Below are positions 1 through 13,717 of a stretch of 64,000 nt of DNA, piece by piece. The position numbers were made by a program, and so were the translations under genes. Under the pieces are notes generated by a model. It made no database searches, had not been told where the DNA came from, and saw only the letters and a list, made by a program, of their open reading frames with translations. Origin of the DNA: Scylla paramamosain (lineage: Eukaryota > Arthropoda > Malacostraca > Decapoda > Portunidae); assembly GCF_035594125.1 (NCBI RefSeq), contig NC_087181.1, positions 3,015,001-3,079,000 on the forward strand, in the 5' to 3' direction. Every line of letters starts with the position of its first letter. The first letter of the stretch is position 1.

Positions 1-480
1 CGCGCCGTGGTGTGCGGCCAGCGCGGCAATAACTGCTGCAAAAATGTCCGCCCTTTTCATTTTGGGCGGAATATCACTATATGTGGACCTGAGGAGGGAG
101 CGCCGCGCCCTCGCCACCACAGTCAGCCGCCCCTCCTTGCCGAGCCATTAATTATAGGGATGGCCGCGCCTCCTACCACCACCACCACCACCACCACCAC
201 TGCTGCCACTACCATTACAGCCTCCTCCTCCTCCTCCTCCTCCTCCTCCTCATGCAGACCACTATACCAACGCTGAGAAATAGAGTTTAGACCATTTAAT
301 TTATCTTCTTCACGCGGCTGGTGGGCGGGTGGGGCGGGGCGGATGGGATGGAGTAGGGCAGGGCGAAGAAGGGGGCGGGGAGGCGGCTGACGGGGGCGAC
401 AACTCACCACTGGGCTGCAGGACACGGGACTCAGCCTCTGTACCGAGACAACACAGGTCCTTCACCCCCAGCCAAGGTGT
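1..480. other. GC-rich stretch with short (ACC)n and (CTC)n arrays
   Basis: G+C-rich sequence with many CpGs, a (ACC)n run at 175-200 and a (CTC)n run at 221-250. On the minus strand a good 5' splice-site match (CCAGTG|GTGAGT) lies at 408/407. It could end an upstream minus-strand exon, but no matching acceptor or start was found. The open frames here are translations of the two triplet arrays. No gene is called. Confidence 0.6.
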
Positions 481-1403
<923 letters not shown>

Positions 1404-1474
1404 TAAGCCAGCTCGCCACCTCCTATCTGCAGCAGTACATCACGGGCGCCGTATAGATCACATCGCAAGGGAGG

Positions 1475-1502
1475 GCAGCAGCAGCAGCAGCAGCAGCAGC
1501 AG
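1475..1502. repeat. (CAG)n, about 9 units
   Basis: Short pure CAG triplet run in unique GC-moderate DNA. No surrounding reading frame suggests a polyglutamine protein. Confidence 0.95.
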
Positions 1503-1553
1503 TTTAAACTTTTACATCGGCGCTGTGTGTTAGGAACGGCAGGGAGAGGGGAA

Positions 1554-1556
<3 letters not shown>

Positions 1557-1604
<48 letters not shown>
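1557..1604. repeat. (GA)n microsatellite
   Basis: Pure array of about 48 bp. Confidence 0.98.
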
Positions 1605-1607
<3 letters not shown>

Positions 1608-1923
1608 TGTGAAGTGATTGCCGCCCAGTTTGAAAGAGTGTTAATTCGTGCGTCATTATCAGCGCCCTGGCAGCGGGGAGGGGACGGCAAAATGGGATCA
1701 ATCGACGTGTGTATTTTTCCTTCCTCTCCCGCCTCCCCCTCGTCCCACCTCGCCCTCTCCCCACGCGTGTCCTTGCCGGGGAGAAAAAGTGCTCCTGTGA
1801 CCGTGACTCCGCCTAATGCAACAGTCACTAAGGCAATGCAGTGAAGACAAGCATAAGATTAATGGTGTAGTCTTAATTACTCAGTGTGACATGAGCAAGT
1901 ATACATATCTGATGCTGGGTTTA

Positions 1924-1926
<3 letters not shown>

Positions 1927-2018
<92 letters not shown>
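1927..2018. repeat. (TC)n microsatellite, about 92 bp
   Basis: Pure array, ending in GTTTT with no AG, so it cannot serve as an immediate 3' splice site on the plus strand. Confidence 0.98.
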
Positions 2019-2021
<3 letters not shown>

Positions 2022-2480
2022 TTAATATTTAGAGCATTTTATTAATTTAATACGCGTTTAAACTATTTTGTATCAAACGTGACATTATGAACCCAATAAA
2101 CGTAACGAAATGTATTAATATTACCAAGAATCACTACAAGTCATATTCATGTCACACAGAAAAGAATTGAGGTAACATGAGTTTCCTTTCGGGTACAACA
2201 ATATTTGAGAATCATCCCTAAACAAAGAGCATAGGAGTCTATCCACCACTATTGCACTCAGGGAAAGCTAGTGGCAAGGAACTAGACGATTTACATTCTT
2301 AAACACTTTGCTTTCACTACAATTAGTTTTAAAGAATACGTTGATAATATGTCAGGCTTTCATGGGTGTTTTCCCTATTAAGAGTGCAGAATAAGGGTCA
2401 ATCTATCTTCAAAATCATGAAAACATCTTTGAACACCCCCATTCACGTTACCAGATCCCGTTAGAGGCATTCGGGGAGAG
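2019..2480. other. Unique AT-rich spacer
   Basis: No repeat structure, no gene-like open frame and no RNA gene seen. Confidence 0.5.
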
Positions 2481-3129
<649 letters not shown>

Positions 3130-3161
3130 AGCTAGTTGTGCTTATAGAGGTTATGTTGCGT

Positions 3162-3166
<5 letters not shown>

Positions 3167-3223
<57 letters not shown>
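3167..3223. repeat. (AG)n microsatellite, right arm of a CT/GA inverted pair
   Basis: 57-bp pure array complementary to the preceding (CT)n. A stem of up to about 57 bp with a short loop is possible in single-stranded DNA or RNA. Confidence 0.97.
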
Positions 3224-3226
<3 letters not shown>

Positions 3227-3285
3227 TTTGTGTTAGTGGTATCTGAAAGTGCAAGTCGTGCATGAATGTTTGTTTGTGTGTGCAT

Positions 3286-3287
<2 letters not shown>

Positions 3288-3365
<78 letters not shown>
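3288..3365. repeat. (GT)n microsatellite
   Basis: 78-bp array preceded by impure TG-rich DNA from about 3268. Confidence 0.97.
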
Positions 3366-4599
<1,234 letters not shown>

Positions 4600-4624
4600 G
4601 TAGTAGTAGTAGTAGTAGTAGTAG
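4600..4624. repeat. (GTA)n run
   Basis: About 8 units. Confidence 0.95.
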
Positions 4625-4699
4625 GTAGCGGGAGCCAGCAGGATTAGTGGTAATGGAAGAACAATATGCAGTAACAATTTTGTCAGCTTCAATACTCTA

Positions 4700-4912
4700 C
4701 TGAAGGAGGAGGAGGAGGAAGATACTGATGGAGGATGAGGAATATGAGGAGGAAGATGATACTGGAGGACGAGGAGGGGGAGGAGGAGCAGGGCGATAAT
4801 GAAAAATGAGGGTAATGAAGGAGGAAGAGAAAGAAGGAAGACATTGAAGGAGGAGGAGGAGGACAACTACAACTACAACAACAACAACAACAGCAGCAGC
4901 AACAACACTGAA
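4700..4912. repeat. Degenerate (GGA)n grading into (ACA)n/(GCA)n
   Basis: Impure GGA/GAT-rich array to about 4863, then a CAA/CAG run to 4912. The long minus-strand frames across it are low-complexity Ser/Pro/Leu translations. Confidence 0.85.
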
Positions 4913-5944
4913 ACTGCTGGAACTTAACACATCATCAGAAGCAGCAGGAGGAACAGGAGACGTCGACGGTGGCGGAACAGCAGAAGGAAGCGGCGTCGAG
5001 CGAACCCACGTCGCTGTGTACGCATACTTCGCTAATGTATATTCAGATCTCGGCGGTTCCGATGTGTCCTTTGATGTGTGAGAGTGCTGGAGCTTTGGCG
5101 GCGGGGAGGAGAGGAGCGCCCGCCTGGCAACGTGAGCAGAGCGGGTAACGGGGCGGGAGCTGCGGCGCCTTGAGGGTGTGGTGACCTGGTGGTGGTGGTG
5201 ATGGTGGTAAAGGTGTGGTGGAACAAGAATGAGGTGCGGGTGTGTAGGGGAAGTGGTGAATGTAGGTGATAAGGGGAAGTTGGTGACAGTGGCGGGGGTT
5301 GAGGTGGAGGGTGGATGAGGTGTGGGTGTGTACAGCGAGTGGTGAGTACGTGGGGATGAACAAGAGAACCCAGTGAACATAGATAGTGTAGGAGTGAAGG
5401 AGACAAGCGTAGGAGGTAAGCTTACGAACTGGAGGTGTCAGTGAGCAATAGTATATGACTACTGTAGGTGTATTAAGGTGGAGGAGGTAAGATATATACG
5501 TGGCATGTGCAGTGACGCTGGTCTAGTGAGCGGGAGGAAGAGTGAAGGAGTGGAAGTGCAGTGAGGTATTTGGTGTATTTTGTTATATTAGTTGTCATGG
5601 GTGACCTGTTATCTTTTTCTCAGTAATGAATAAGAATTATATGGTACTCAATTAAGTTGGACCCATAAATTGATAATGTTGAATAATTATCACTATGTAC
5701 ATGATGTGGTCAATAAAACTATGAACTATGTGAGTAAGCCAGTAAGGCTGTAGGTGGAGGTATAAAGTGTATAGCATGTGCAAAGTATATGACTGGTCTA
5801 GTGAGTGGGAGGGAGAGTGAAGTGCAAGTGTATTGAGGTGTGTGAGTAAGCTGTTATGGCGCGTGGCAGGTGTAGCTGTAATGGCCCAGTGGGCCATTAC
5901 TTTACGTGTACTTAGGGCACATGTAGTATTAACACCACACATGT
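4913..5944. other. GT/GA-rich unique stretch, no gene supported
   Basis: Includes GGTGGT-rich DNA at 5180-5340, where His/Pro/Thr-rich minus-strand frames are compositional artefacts. Beyond 5400 the sequence has recurring short strings such as GTGAGTGGGAG and AGTGAAG, suggesting decayed tandem structure (for example 5524-5560 against 5800-5835). Confidence 0.45.
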
Positions 5945-6021
5945 TGCTAATGTGTTATTCTCCTTCCCGCAGGTGAGTGTTGGGCGAGCCGCGGTAAGGG
6001 TGGCGACCATGCAAGGTAACT
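5945..6021 (+). other. Composite splice site AG|GTGAGT (candidate recursive splice site or 5'-UTR exon)
   Basis: A branch-point-like TGCTAAT (5945-5951) and a pyrimidine tract ending CCCGCAG (5972) are followed at once by the donor GTGAGT. This layout matches the recursive splice sites of long arthropod introns. Alternatively 5973 starts a real small exon with further donors at 5993/5994 (GCG|GTAAGG) or 6015/6016 (AAG|GTAACT). The latter would include an ATG at 6009 in a favourable context (GACCATG). Strand and function are inferred. Confidence 0.4.
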
Positions 6022-6690
6022 GAGATTTATGCCCCTCGCCTCACGATGATTGGCTCTTTGATGGAGGCGGGACGTGATTTGTGTGTCTATTGTGTCTTAC
6101 GTAACCATGAACCTGTGATTTTGCCATAGTGGCTCCTGGTGCAAGTATGTGGCTCGATGGTTAAGTGTTTGCACGTGTGCATACAAGACTAAAGGTGTTT
6201 TTCGTACGGTTAATTGACTCAGTTTAGTGCGGCTACAGCAAGGTCATATGGCGCAGCTGAATGGGAGTTGACTAATCTTCCATTAGTGCGTCCAGCGGAT
6301 ACAAGCAGCGCGGCAGTTCATTAGCACCCTGTGATGTGAAGAGCACGCCTTTCTCCTCCACATCATGAAGACGTGTATAATCTTTCTAATCCGCGAGTAT
6401 CGGACCACTCAAGGCATGAACTGCTGACGCTGGCACAGGAAGGAGTACTTGCTTGAGTACTGGTGGTCGAGGCAGAGGCAGAAGATGGGGCGGGGCGGGA
6501 TTGGGAGCGACGAACCAGGGATGCGAGAAGCCCGCAGGTCGGGTATTGCTCCTGTCCGCCGCTTGACGTAAGCTAAAAAGGGGATAGATATATTTCTCTG
6601 TGAAGTAAAAGTTTGTGCGGCCAAAGTTTGTGTGGGCAGACAGCTGATATATTTGTCAAGCCTTAGCGGGACAAAACCGAAACGTGTTTG
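6022..6690. other. Single-copy island, possible conserved non-coding DNA
   Basis: Balanced-composition, repeat-free DNA with several TAAT/ATTA cores (for example TTAATTGACTCAG near 6211 and TTCCATTAGTGCG near 6279). It differs in texture from the arrays around it. No coding potential was recognised. Confidence 0.35.
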
Positions 6691-6900
6691 TGGAAACTCT
6701 CCAGACGGGGATTAGGGTGATTGCCACAGGATTTGGTGTCCAGTTGGCAGCGGCAGGTGAGTCCCCCACCGCGGCGGACCCGACTCGCCGCCGCCCGAAC
6801 ACCGGCCTGGCCACCATCAGGACCAACAGTCGCTTCGGTGTATCCCCGCCGGAACACGCGGCGCGGGTCCGCTGCACCTCCGCTGGTGAGGTGGGATGAC
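6691..6900 (+). promoter_or_regulatory. CpG-rich segment with a strong donor at 6755/6756
   Basis: Dense CpG, open in several frames on both strands, so the frames are uninformative. GGCAG|GTGAGT at about 6755 is a consensus 5' splice site on the plus strand. No start codon in good context precedes it. It could be a non-coding first exon or promoter-proximal CpG-rich DNA. Confidence 0.3.
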
Positions 6901-7142
6901 CGGTGCTGTGCTCGGTGCTGTTTTAGTAAATTATCATAAAGATTATCTACTGTTCATTAATATTTAGGTGCACTTATAGTTATTTATTATGTAAGAGGAA
7001 TAAATGAATATGCATGAGGCGCCAACGTGGGTGGCAGCCCGAGGGGAGGCTAGGCGTGGCCGGGCTGACCTCAGGTTAGGCGCACACACGCACCGCCTCG
7101 TTTTTATACAGTTGTAGTCATTTATAAACATATTTCTTCCAG

Positions 7143-7382
7143 AAATGTCACCCTTGTCAGTTTGTTGGAGGGAAGCAAGGGAGCGTGACGTGCAGGCTTG
7201 GCTGGCATGGCTTTGTGGCAGGTCTGAGCCACGCCTGGAGCTGCCCGCCTGGTGCGGCTGGACACTGATCCTGTGTGAGAGTGAGGAGGGCGTGGGGCGA
7301 CAGGCCGCCTTGTTCCGTCGACGTGGTGTTGATGAAGAGCGCGCCGCTCCCTTGTCTTTTGGTTGTGTTGTTCTGTAATAAA
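7143..7382 (+). other. Candidate terminal exon: acceptor, ATG, 77 codons, stop overlapping AATAAA
   Basis: TATTTCTTCCAG ends at 7142. An ATG at 7145 with a purine at -3 opens a 77-codon frame whose TAA (7376-7378) overlaps an AATAAA at 7377-7382. The product (starting MSPLSVCWREARERDV) is Arg/Leu/Trp-rich and matches no family I recognise. The region is GC-rich and open in other frames too. No GT-rich downstream element follows the AATAAA. The layout is suggestive but may be chance. Confidence 0.2.
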
Positions 7383-7452
7383 GCCACGCTGAGGCTCCTG
7401 ACGCGGGGCCGCCTCGCACTGTGCCCTGCAATATATCACACCCACCTTGACA

Positions 7453-7817
<365 letters not shown>

Positions 7818-7874
7818 ATGGGCTCCATCGCCCTTCTCTCAATACTGGCCTGCGTGGGCCTCTCCTTGATGCCG
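7818..7874 (+). CDS. Candidate first coding exon of a secreted protein (signal-peptide exon)
   Basis: Nineteen codons, MGSIALLSILACVGLSLMP, then a consensus-like donor (CCG|GTGAGC). The peptide has the long hydrophobic core of a signal peptide, though it lacks a basic residue after the Met. The exon is exactly 57 nt, so the intron would be phase 0. Many arthropod secreted and cuticle genes have such a short first coding exon followed by a long intron. G at +4 helps the start; -3 is C, which is weak. Unspliced, the frame runs 46 codons to a TAA at 7956. It sits in the most CpG-rich part of the window. The protein family is unknown because no downstream exon is certain. Confidence 0.35.
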
Positions 7875-8144
7875 GTGAGCCGCCGCGGAAATATGGCACC
7901 GCTGGGATGTATTTACAGAAAAAATAATTGGATCTTGTTCCCTGTTGATGGGGAGTAATGATAACATTAGCCGATTACCGAGGAGGCCGTGACTGCCCCG
8001 CCGCTGCTTGGGGCGCCGAGGCACCGCGGGGCCGAGGTCTCCACCCACCCTCGTCCGGTGAGGGTGACGTCAGTTGTGGAACTGTTACCCTGTTACTGGG
8101 CCGGTGGATTTACGAGCGGCCACCAACACGGTGCCGCAGCACGT

Positions 8145-8147
<3 letters not shown>
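7875..8147. other. GC-rich sequence downstream of the candidate exon
   Basis: Single-copy, CpG-rich, with overlapping open frames on both strands and no recognised protein. On the model above it is the start of a long intron. Confidence 0.4.

Positions 8148-8234
<87 letters not shown>
8148..8234. repeat. (CA)n microsatellite
   Basis: 87-bp pure array. Confidence 0.98.
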
Positions 8235-8236
<2 letters not shown>

Positions 8237-9096
8237 AGGTGCCTTTCCTTCTGTCTCTCTTCCTCTTGAAGTAAGACATGTTCACAGGGACAGAATTACA
8301 TTCCTTGATTCGTTTTTTTTTTTTTTTAATACATTTCGAAACTGGTTAAATATTTTCTTCATACAAAAGAACAAAAATAGAAAAAAGGAAATGCGTTATG
8401 TGCACGAGTAAAAGATGGTCTCTTTTGAGAAGTGTTGTCTTTCATAACATTGATTTTTAAACATTTACCATCTACATATTTGTTGATTTTACGCTTACTC
8501 CTGAACTTAATTTATAAACGTAATTTATAACCATATTTATCATCTACTTTTAGTTAATTTTACGCTCCGTCTCCACCTGTCGCTATGAATCGCCGTCACG
8601 TGGGACTGGAAATAACGAGGTGGCGAAGCAGTGGCTGAGGGAAGCATGAGGCGAGGAGCACCAGCACTATAGCCTGTGAGCGGTGCAGCAAAGTGAGGGA
8701 AATGAAGCTTTAGTTCAGTATCAGAAGTAAAAGACAAGTTAGCAGCTGTGAGTAAAGAAAACCAAGGTGGGACTACGAGGTGTTAAGAAATATGGACTTT
8801 GAACCCTCGGGAGGCAGAAAGAGAAGAGAAGTGAGGCTGCGGGAGGCGTATGTAAGGAATGTGACTGTGGGGACGCGTGAACCAGAGAGAGGGAGAGGGA
8901 GGGAGGGAGACAGCGGGGACGAGGCATAAGAGGGACGAAGTGCAGCGGCTGACATGTTTTGGTTCTGGTTAATGGGCAGCAGACTATTTTGACTCAGTCC
9001 CCTCGTGGCGAGACACGTGTATTCATAAGCTCGTCTCCGCACCATCCTGTTTTGGACTTGATAATGATGCCGGAGGGGAGAGAGAGTGAGAGAAAC

Positions 9097-9098
<2 letters not shown>
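8235..9098. other. AT-rich then purine-rich spacer with a 72-bp tandem duplication
   Basis: CATCTAC...GATTTTACGCT at about 8469 recurs at about 8541 (CATCTAC...AATTTTACGCT), a diverged two-copy tandem repeat. From 8760 to 8930 the plus strand is GGA/GA-rich. No gene. Confidence 0.5.

Positions 9099-9153
<55 letters not shown>
9099..9153. repeat. (AG)n microsatellite
   Basis: 55-bp array, 23 bp upstream of a transposon-like element. Confidence 0.97.
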
Positions 9154-9156
<3 letters not shown>

Positions 9157-9176
9157 TGCTTGTATTAGAGACGGAG

Positions 9177-9393
9177 GACCATATTCTGAAATGCTTCTGC
9201 GCTGGACCTCCACTACTTTCAAAAGGCTCTACTTAAAGTTAATCGATTTTTAGAGGTGTTTTTTGGTTCTAATAACTGATTAACAAAATGTCTCCAGTAT
9301 TAACAGGAGTAACACTGTCGGGAACCCTGCTAGTCCTTTGTTATCTTGGAAAAGAGTCGTGGTGAAAGAGAAGAGCGTTTCGGAATACGGGTC
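9177..9393 (+). mobile_element. Short non-autonomous element with imperfect terminal inverted repeats (MITE-like), copy 1
   Basis: The left end GACCATATTCTGAAATGCT and the reverse complement of the right end, GACCCGTATTCCGAAACGCT, match at most positions. The interior is non-coding and AT-rich (GATTAACAAAATGTCTCC, TATTAACAGGAG). Related copies at 29814, 42177 and 60727 share these internal strings, which proves a dispersed family. Target-site duplications are not clear, so the superfamily is not assigned. Confidence 0.7.
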
Positions 9394-9835
9394 AGAGAGA
9401 AACGGGTCACCACTTTTTAGTCACCTCCCGGCGTCTGCTAACACACACACAACCACCCACCTGCAAAACACTTCACCTAGTTGACCTCCGCTTCAAGATT
9501 CATAAGGCACCTCGCCATCCGCCTCCCCGTCTCGCGCCCCCCGTGGCCATAACGCTATGAATACTTCGCAAGGCGCCTGATTCGGGCTTATTGCGGTAAT
9601 AATTGATATGTTTTTCTGACCGTGTGACTTCTGGATTTCAAAGTGGTGGGTGAAAATTATACAGTGAGGAAATAGAAAAAAAATAAATGAATAACCAGTA
9701 AAACAGCGACAATTATAATGTAGTTTCAAAAGAACAAACACCCCCTCCCAAAACACACACAAGTACACAAAGACAAAGTATTTAAGTACACAAAACTATT
9801 TACGTGTTCATGTGTCGGTGTCACAGAAACTTGGG

Positions 9836-9838
<3 letters not shown>
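9394..9838. other. Unique spacer
   Basis: No repeat over 20 bp and no gene. Contains short ACAC runs at 9441 and 9751. Confidence 0.5.

Positions 9839-9929
<91 letters not shown>
9839..9929. repeat. (AG)n microsatellite
   Basis: 91-bp pure array. Confidence 0.98.
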
Positions 9930-9932
<3 letters not shown>

Positions 9933-10019
9933 AGGGAGGGAGTAGATCCTGTTTGTGTCGGGCGTGTTGGGATATAACTGGAAAACACCCAAACGAGAAC
10001 GGGCTGAGGAACCTAAATG

Positions 10020-10190
10020 GCGAGGCAGGTGGGGAGGAGAGAGTTGAAGAGGAAAGCCAGGTAGGTAGGAAGGAGAGGGGGAGGAGGCGAGCCAGCAAGG
10101 TAGGGAGGGGAGGGAGAGGAGTTCAGCAAGGTAGGTTGGGAGGAGACGATGGCAGGAGGGGAGGGAAGGCAGGGGGAGGGAAAGGGTGAG
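10020..10190. repeat. Purine-rich degenerate minisatellite
   Basis: CCAGGTAGGTAGGAAGGAGAGG, CAGCAAGGTAGGGAGGGG and CAGCAAGGTAGGTTGGGAGG are successive variants of one unit of about 35-40 bp. Confidence 0.6.
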
Positions 10191-10703
10191 GAGGGCGCTG
10201 TTTGGGAAGATCTCAGCCTCGCCAGATAGACTCGAGCGTCGCCACACACTGATCCCTGATGCACTCCGCGGAACACTTAGTCTCCCTGTAGTCAACACTG
10301 GTGCTTGCCCTGGTGGACGACTTGTCAGCTGCGTCTTACAGTGACTATATCATAAAATACTGATGAATTATGTCACGTGTGGAATGGCTCTTGCTCTCAG
10401 TAATAAGGCTAGTAATGATGATGATGATGATGGTAATAATAATAGTAATAACAGTAACAATAGCAACAACAACACTGCATCACATTATGAATAGGCACTT
10501 GGTTCTGCATAAAGGTTTCTCATCAACTACTTAAAGAATATAAACTAAATAAAAAAAATATTCCCACACTTTGGTAGGTAAACTTCTCTCTTAATTTTCC
10601 CACTCAAAAAAATCCACCGTCACCCTACATCCACCCTGCCCTTCACACGCCCTCACCTAATTTGAGTTTACCACACAAACCACCACTTCCTTCGAATACT
10701 TGC
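10191..10703. other. Unique spacer with a GAT/AAT/AAC patch
   Basis: Impure (GAT)n-(AAT)n-(AAC)n at 10415-10475. The remainder is unremarkable. Confidence 0.5.
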
Positions 10704-10985
10704 CTTAGGTCGCCACAACAGGGCAGCCTTCTTCAAAGCGCTCGCTCCTCTGCGCCTTCTTCACTCACACCCATTAAAAAGCAAGTCTTCTTTCACTGCA
10801 TCCATAAACCGTGTCTTAGGTCTTCCTCACTGCCAGGTTGATCCATCTCCTGCGTCCTCCTCCCCACCCACACACCAGCAAGTCCTCATGCTCACAAACA
10901 CCATTGCCAGACCTTGATCACCTTGAAAACAACACACAGCCGCTCCTGACATGTCCAAATACACGGATCTTGGCCCCAGCTTCCC
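10704..10985 (-). pseudogene. RTE-type LINE ORF2 3'-end remnant
   Basis: Read on the minus strand the segment contains KIRVFGHVR, then GRPKTRFMDAVKEDL, then MGVSEEGAEERAL and RRLPCCGD, each in a different frame or broken by a stop. These are the order and motifs of the extreme C-terminus of RTE-clade reverse transcriptases (an FGHV box, a GRPK-FMDAV box and a terminal CGD). The copy is frameshifted and 5'-truncated, so it is dead. The element's 3' terminus is near 10704. Confidence 0.75.
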
Positions 10986-11055
10986 TTATTCCACTGTGAC
11001 TGTCCATGACCACCACCACCACCTCCTCCCCTCTCTCTCATAGTACTTTGCACTC

Positions 11056-11249
<194 letters not shown>

Positions 11250-11465
11250 CCCCACCACAAGCTCATCAAGATAGGAGCAGTTTATCAGGTCATTTTATTT
11301 TCGTTCGTCTGTGTGTTCTTTGGTAATGGTGGTCATTGAGGAAGATTTCATTAGATGTGCATACATACTATACTATTAAGAGGGTGATTGAGTCGTGGTA
11401 GTTAATGATGCTTAACTGTATTGCCTTTGTGTTTGGAGGTGTGTGTAAGCATTCTAGATTAGCTT

Positions 11466-11594
<129 letters not shown>

Positions 11595-11796
11595 GACCTT
11601 CCCTCGCGAACCACTTGTAAATTTTATTCATCATTGTGAGACTAGTTCAGTATCAGAAAATTGGAATGTGTGTGTACAATGAGCGTACAATTGGAAGAGG
11701 AACTTATCTGGAATTGCTTGGGGGACTGAGGGAAGCCCCGCGCCCGTGTGTGGGTTTGATGTGCGTGTGTTTATCTCGTGTGTGCTTGTGTGTGTG

Positions 11797-11979
<183 letters not shown>

Positions 11980-12331
11980 CCTGTGTGCTGTTAATTTTTC
12001 ATTAGCATAATTATTTGCCTCACATCCTACATACAAACGGTCATCGATTTCAGCTTTACTCGGGCGGTCATTAATAATCTTCATGTCGTAATTCACTTGT
12101 TAATATTTATTTCTATTAATTCGTAGTCATTTATACTTTATAGCGTTGTGTTGCCACCACCACCACCACCACCAGCGGTCCCGGTGTCTCTAATTACCAC
12201 GTGTGTTTCAGCTTCAATAGTCTGGTGTGTTTTGCATGTTAAGTGTGCATAGTGGACGCGCTCCGGCCCCTCTGCTTCCATCTCCACTCCATTCCACTCC
12301 TCGAATTGTGTAGAGGAGCATTGCAGTCTGC

Positions 12332-12333
<2 letters not shown>
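11980..12333. other. Unique spacer with (ACC)n at 12154-12174
   Basis: No gene supported. Short open frames only. Confidence 0.5.

Positions 12334-12374
<41 letters not shown>
12334..12374. repeat. (GT)n microsatellite
   Basis: 41-bp array in otherwise unique GC-balanced DNA. Confidence 0.97.
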
Positions 12375-12375
<1 letters not shown>

Positions 12376-13290
12376 AGGGATATAGCGGCAGGGTGGCAGC
12401 GAACCCTCTGTGGCGGTACATTCCGTATGCATGAGAGTCTTCGGCTGCCCCGTCGCTTATTCTCCGATGACAGAGACGTCTCGCCCGCGCCGCACACACA
12501 CATACACAAACACGCCAAGCATTAATTGTTATTAGACTCACGTATAAAGGAAAAGAATAACCGGCAGCAGCACCAGGCCTAAAAATTAAGTAAGATTGAC
12601 TGGAAATCCCAAACATACAGCAAAATAAGCAAATAGAAAGTTAAACAGTGGAAACAGCGTGAAAATTAAAATGCGGGTTAATATAGAGAAGCTGCTTTAA
12701 TAAACATTGGGAGCAGGGGAAGAGATGCAAGGGAAAGAAAATAGTTTTGTCGTCGAGCAATTAAGAGGGTGTGGTTGGTTGGTGCGAGGAAAGTTCTCGT
12801 AGGGGACAATATTCGGCGACGAGGGGAGCGAGCGAGCGAGCCTTGGATGCCTTCATGTCACTGCTGGCAGCCGCGGGAGGAAAACTTGCACAAAAACACC
12901 TTGAAAGAGCAGTTAGAGGCGTGGAGAAGAGCAGGAGGCAGAAGGAAGGAGAAGGAAGGAGCAGGTCGCCGTGTACTGACAGAAGAGCAACGTTAGAGAA
13001 GAGGCGGCGTGGAAAATATCATAATAAACACCGCCTGCGTAATACAGCCAACGGAAGGGAACGCCTGCTGGAATAAAAAAAGGCCTCTCTTATAGAATTG
13101 AAGCCGTGAAAGTTCCCTTATACCGCGATTACCAGTTGTGTCTCCCTTTATAGAACATTTAGGCGGGGAAACTCTCACAACTTCTATTACCAGGGCGGGG
13201 AGGCGGGAAGCACGGCGGGACCTGCAGGAAAGCTTTTGTGGGGTCCTCACGCGCCGGAAGACTTAAAAAAAGGTAGTAATCTTGAAATAA
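12375..13290. other. Single-copy island, possible conserved non-coding DNA
   Basis: Nearly 900 bp without an array. The part at 13010-13230 has a dense mixed texture (CTCTTATAGAATTGAAGCCG, TTATACCGCGATTACCAG) with Hox/POU-like AT cores. No plausible exon was found. Confidence 0.35.
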
Positions 13291-13299
13291 AAACTGGGG

Positions 13300-13620
13300 A
13301 AGGGAGACCGTGGTTGGAGGAAAGCTGGGACTAGGAGGCCGGAGAGGAGGAGGAGGTGACTGGAGGGAGGGAGGAGAAACAGGAGACTGGAGGAAAGGAG
13401 AGGAAACAGGAGTAGGAGACTAGAGAGAAGGAAGGAAGGAAGAAAAGCAGGAGATTATAGGAAAGGAGGAGGAATAGGAGACTGGAGGGAAGGAGAGGAG
13501 GAGGAGTAGAAGACTGGAGGGAAGGCGAAAGAGGAGGAGGAAGAGGAGACATTAAACAGGAGAGGAGAAGAGAAGGACAATGGAGGAAAGGAGGATGAAG
13601 AGTAGGAGACTGGAGGGAAG

Positions 13621-13625
<5 letters not shown>
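13300..13625. repeat. Degenerate purine minisatellite, consensus near GGAGACTGGAGGGAAGGA
   Basis: GGAGACTGGAGG variants recur at about 13383, 13408, 13478, 13512 and 13606 with variable GGA-rich linkers. Confidence 0.75.

Positions 13626-13715
<90 letters not shown>
13626..13715. repeat. (GA)n microsatellite
   Basis: 90-bp array capping the purine minisatellite. Confidence 0.98.

Positions 13716-13717
<2 letters not shown>

Noticed and set aside
1475..1502. Polyglutamine-encoding CAG tract
   Set aside because: No surrounding gene-like frame; the CAG run is one of many triplet arrays.
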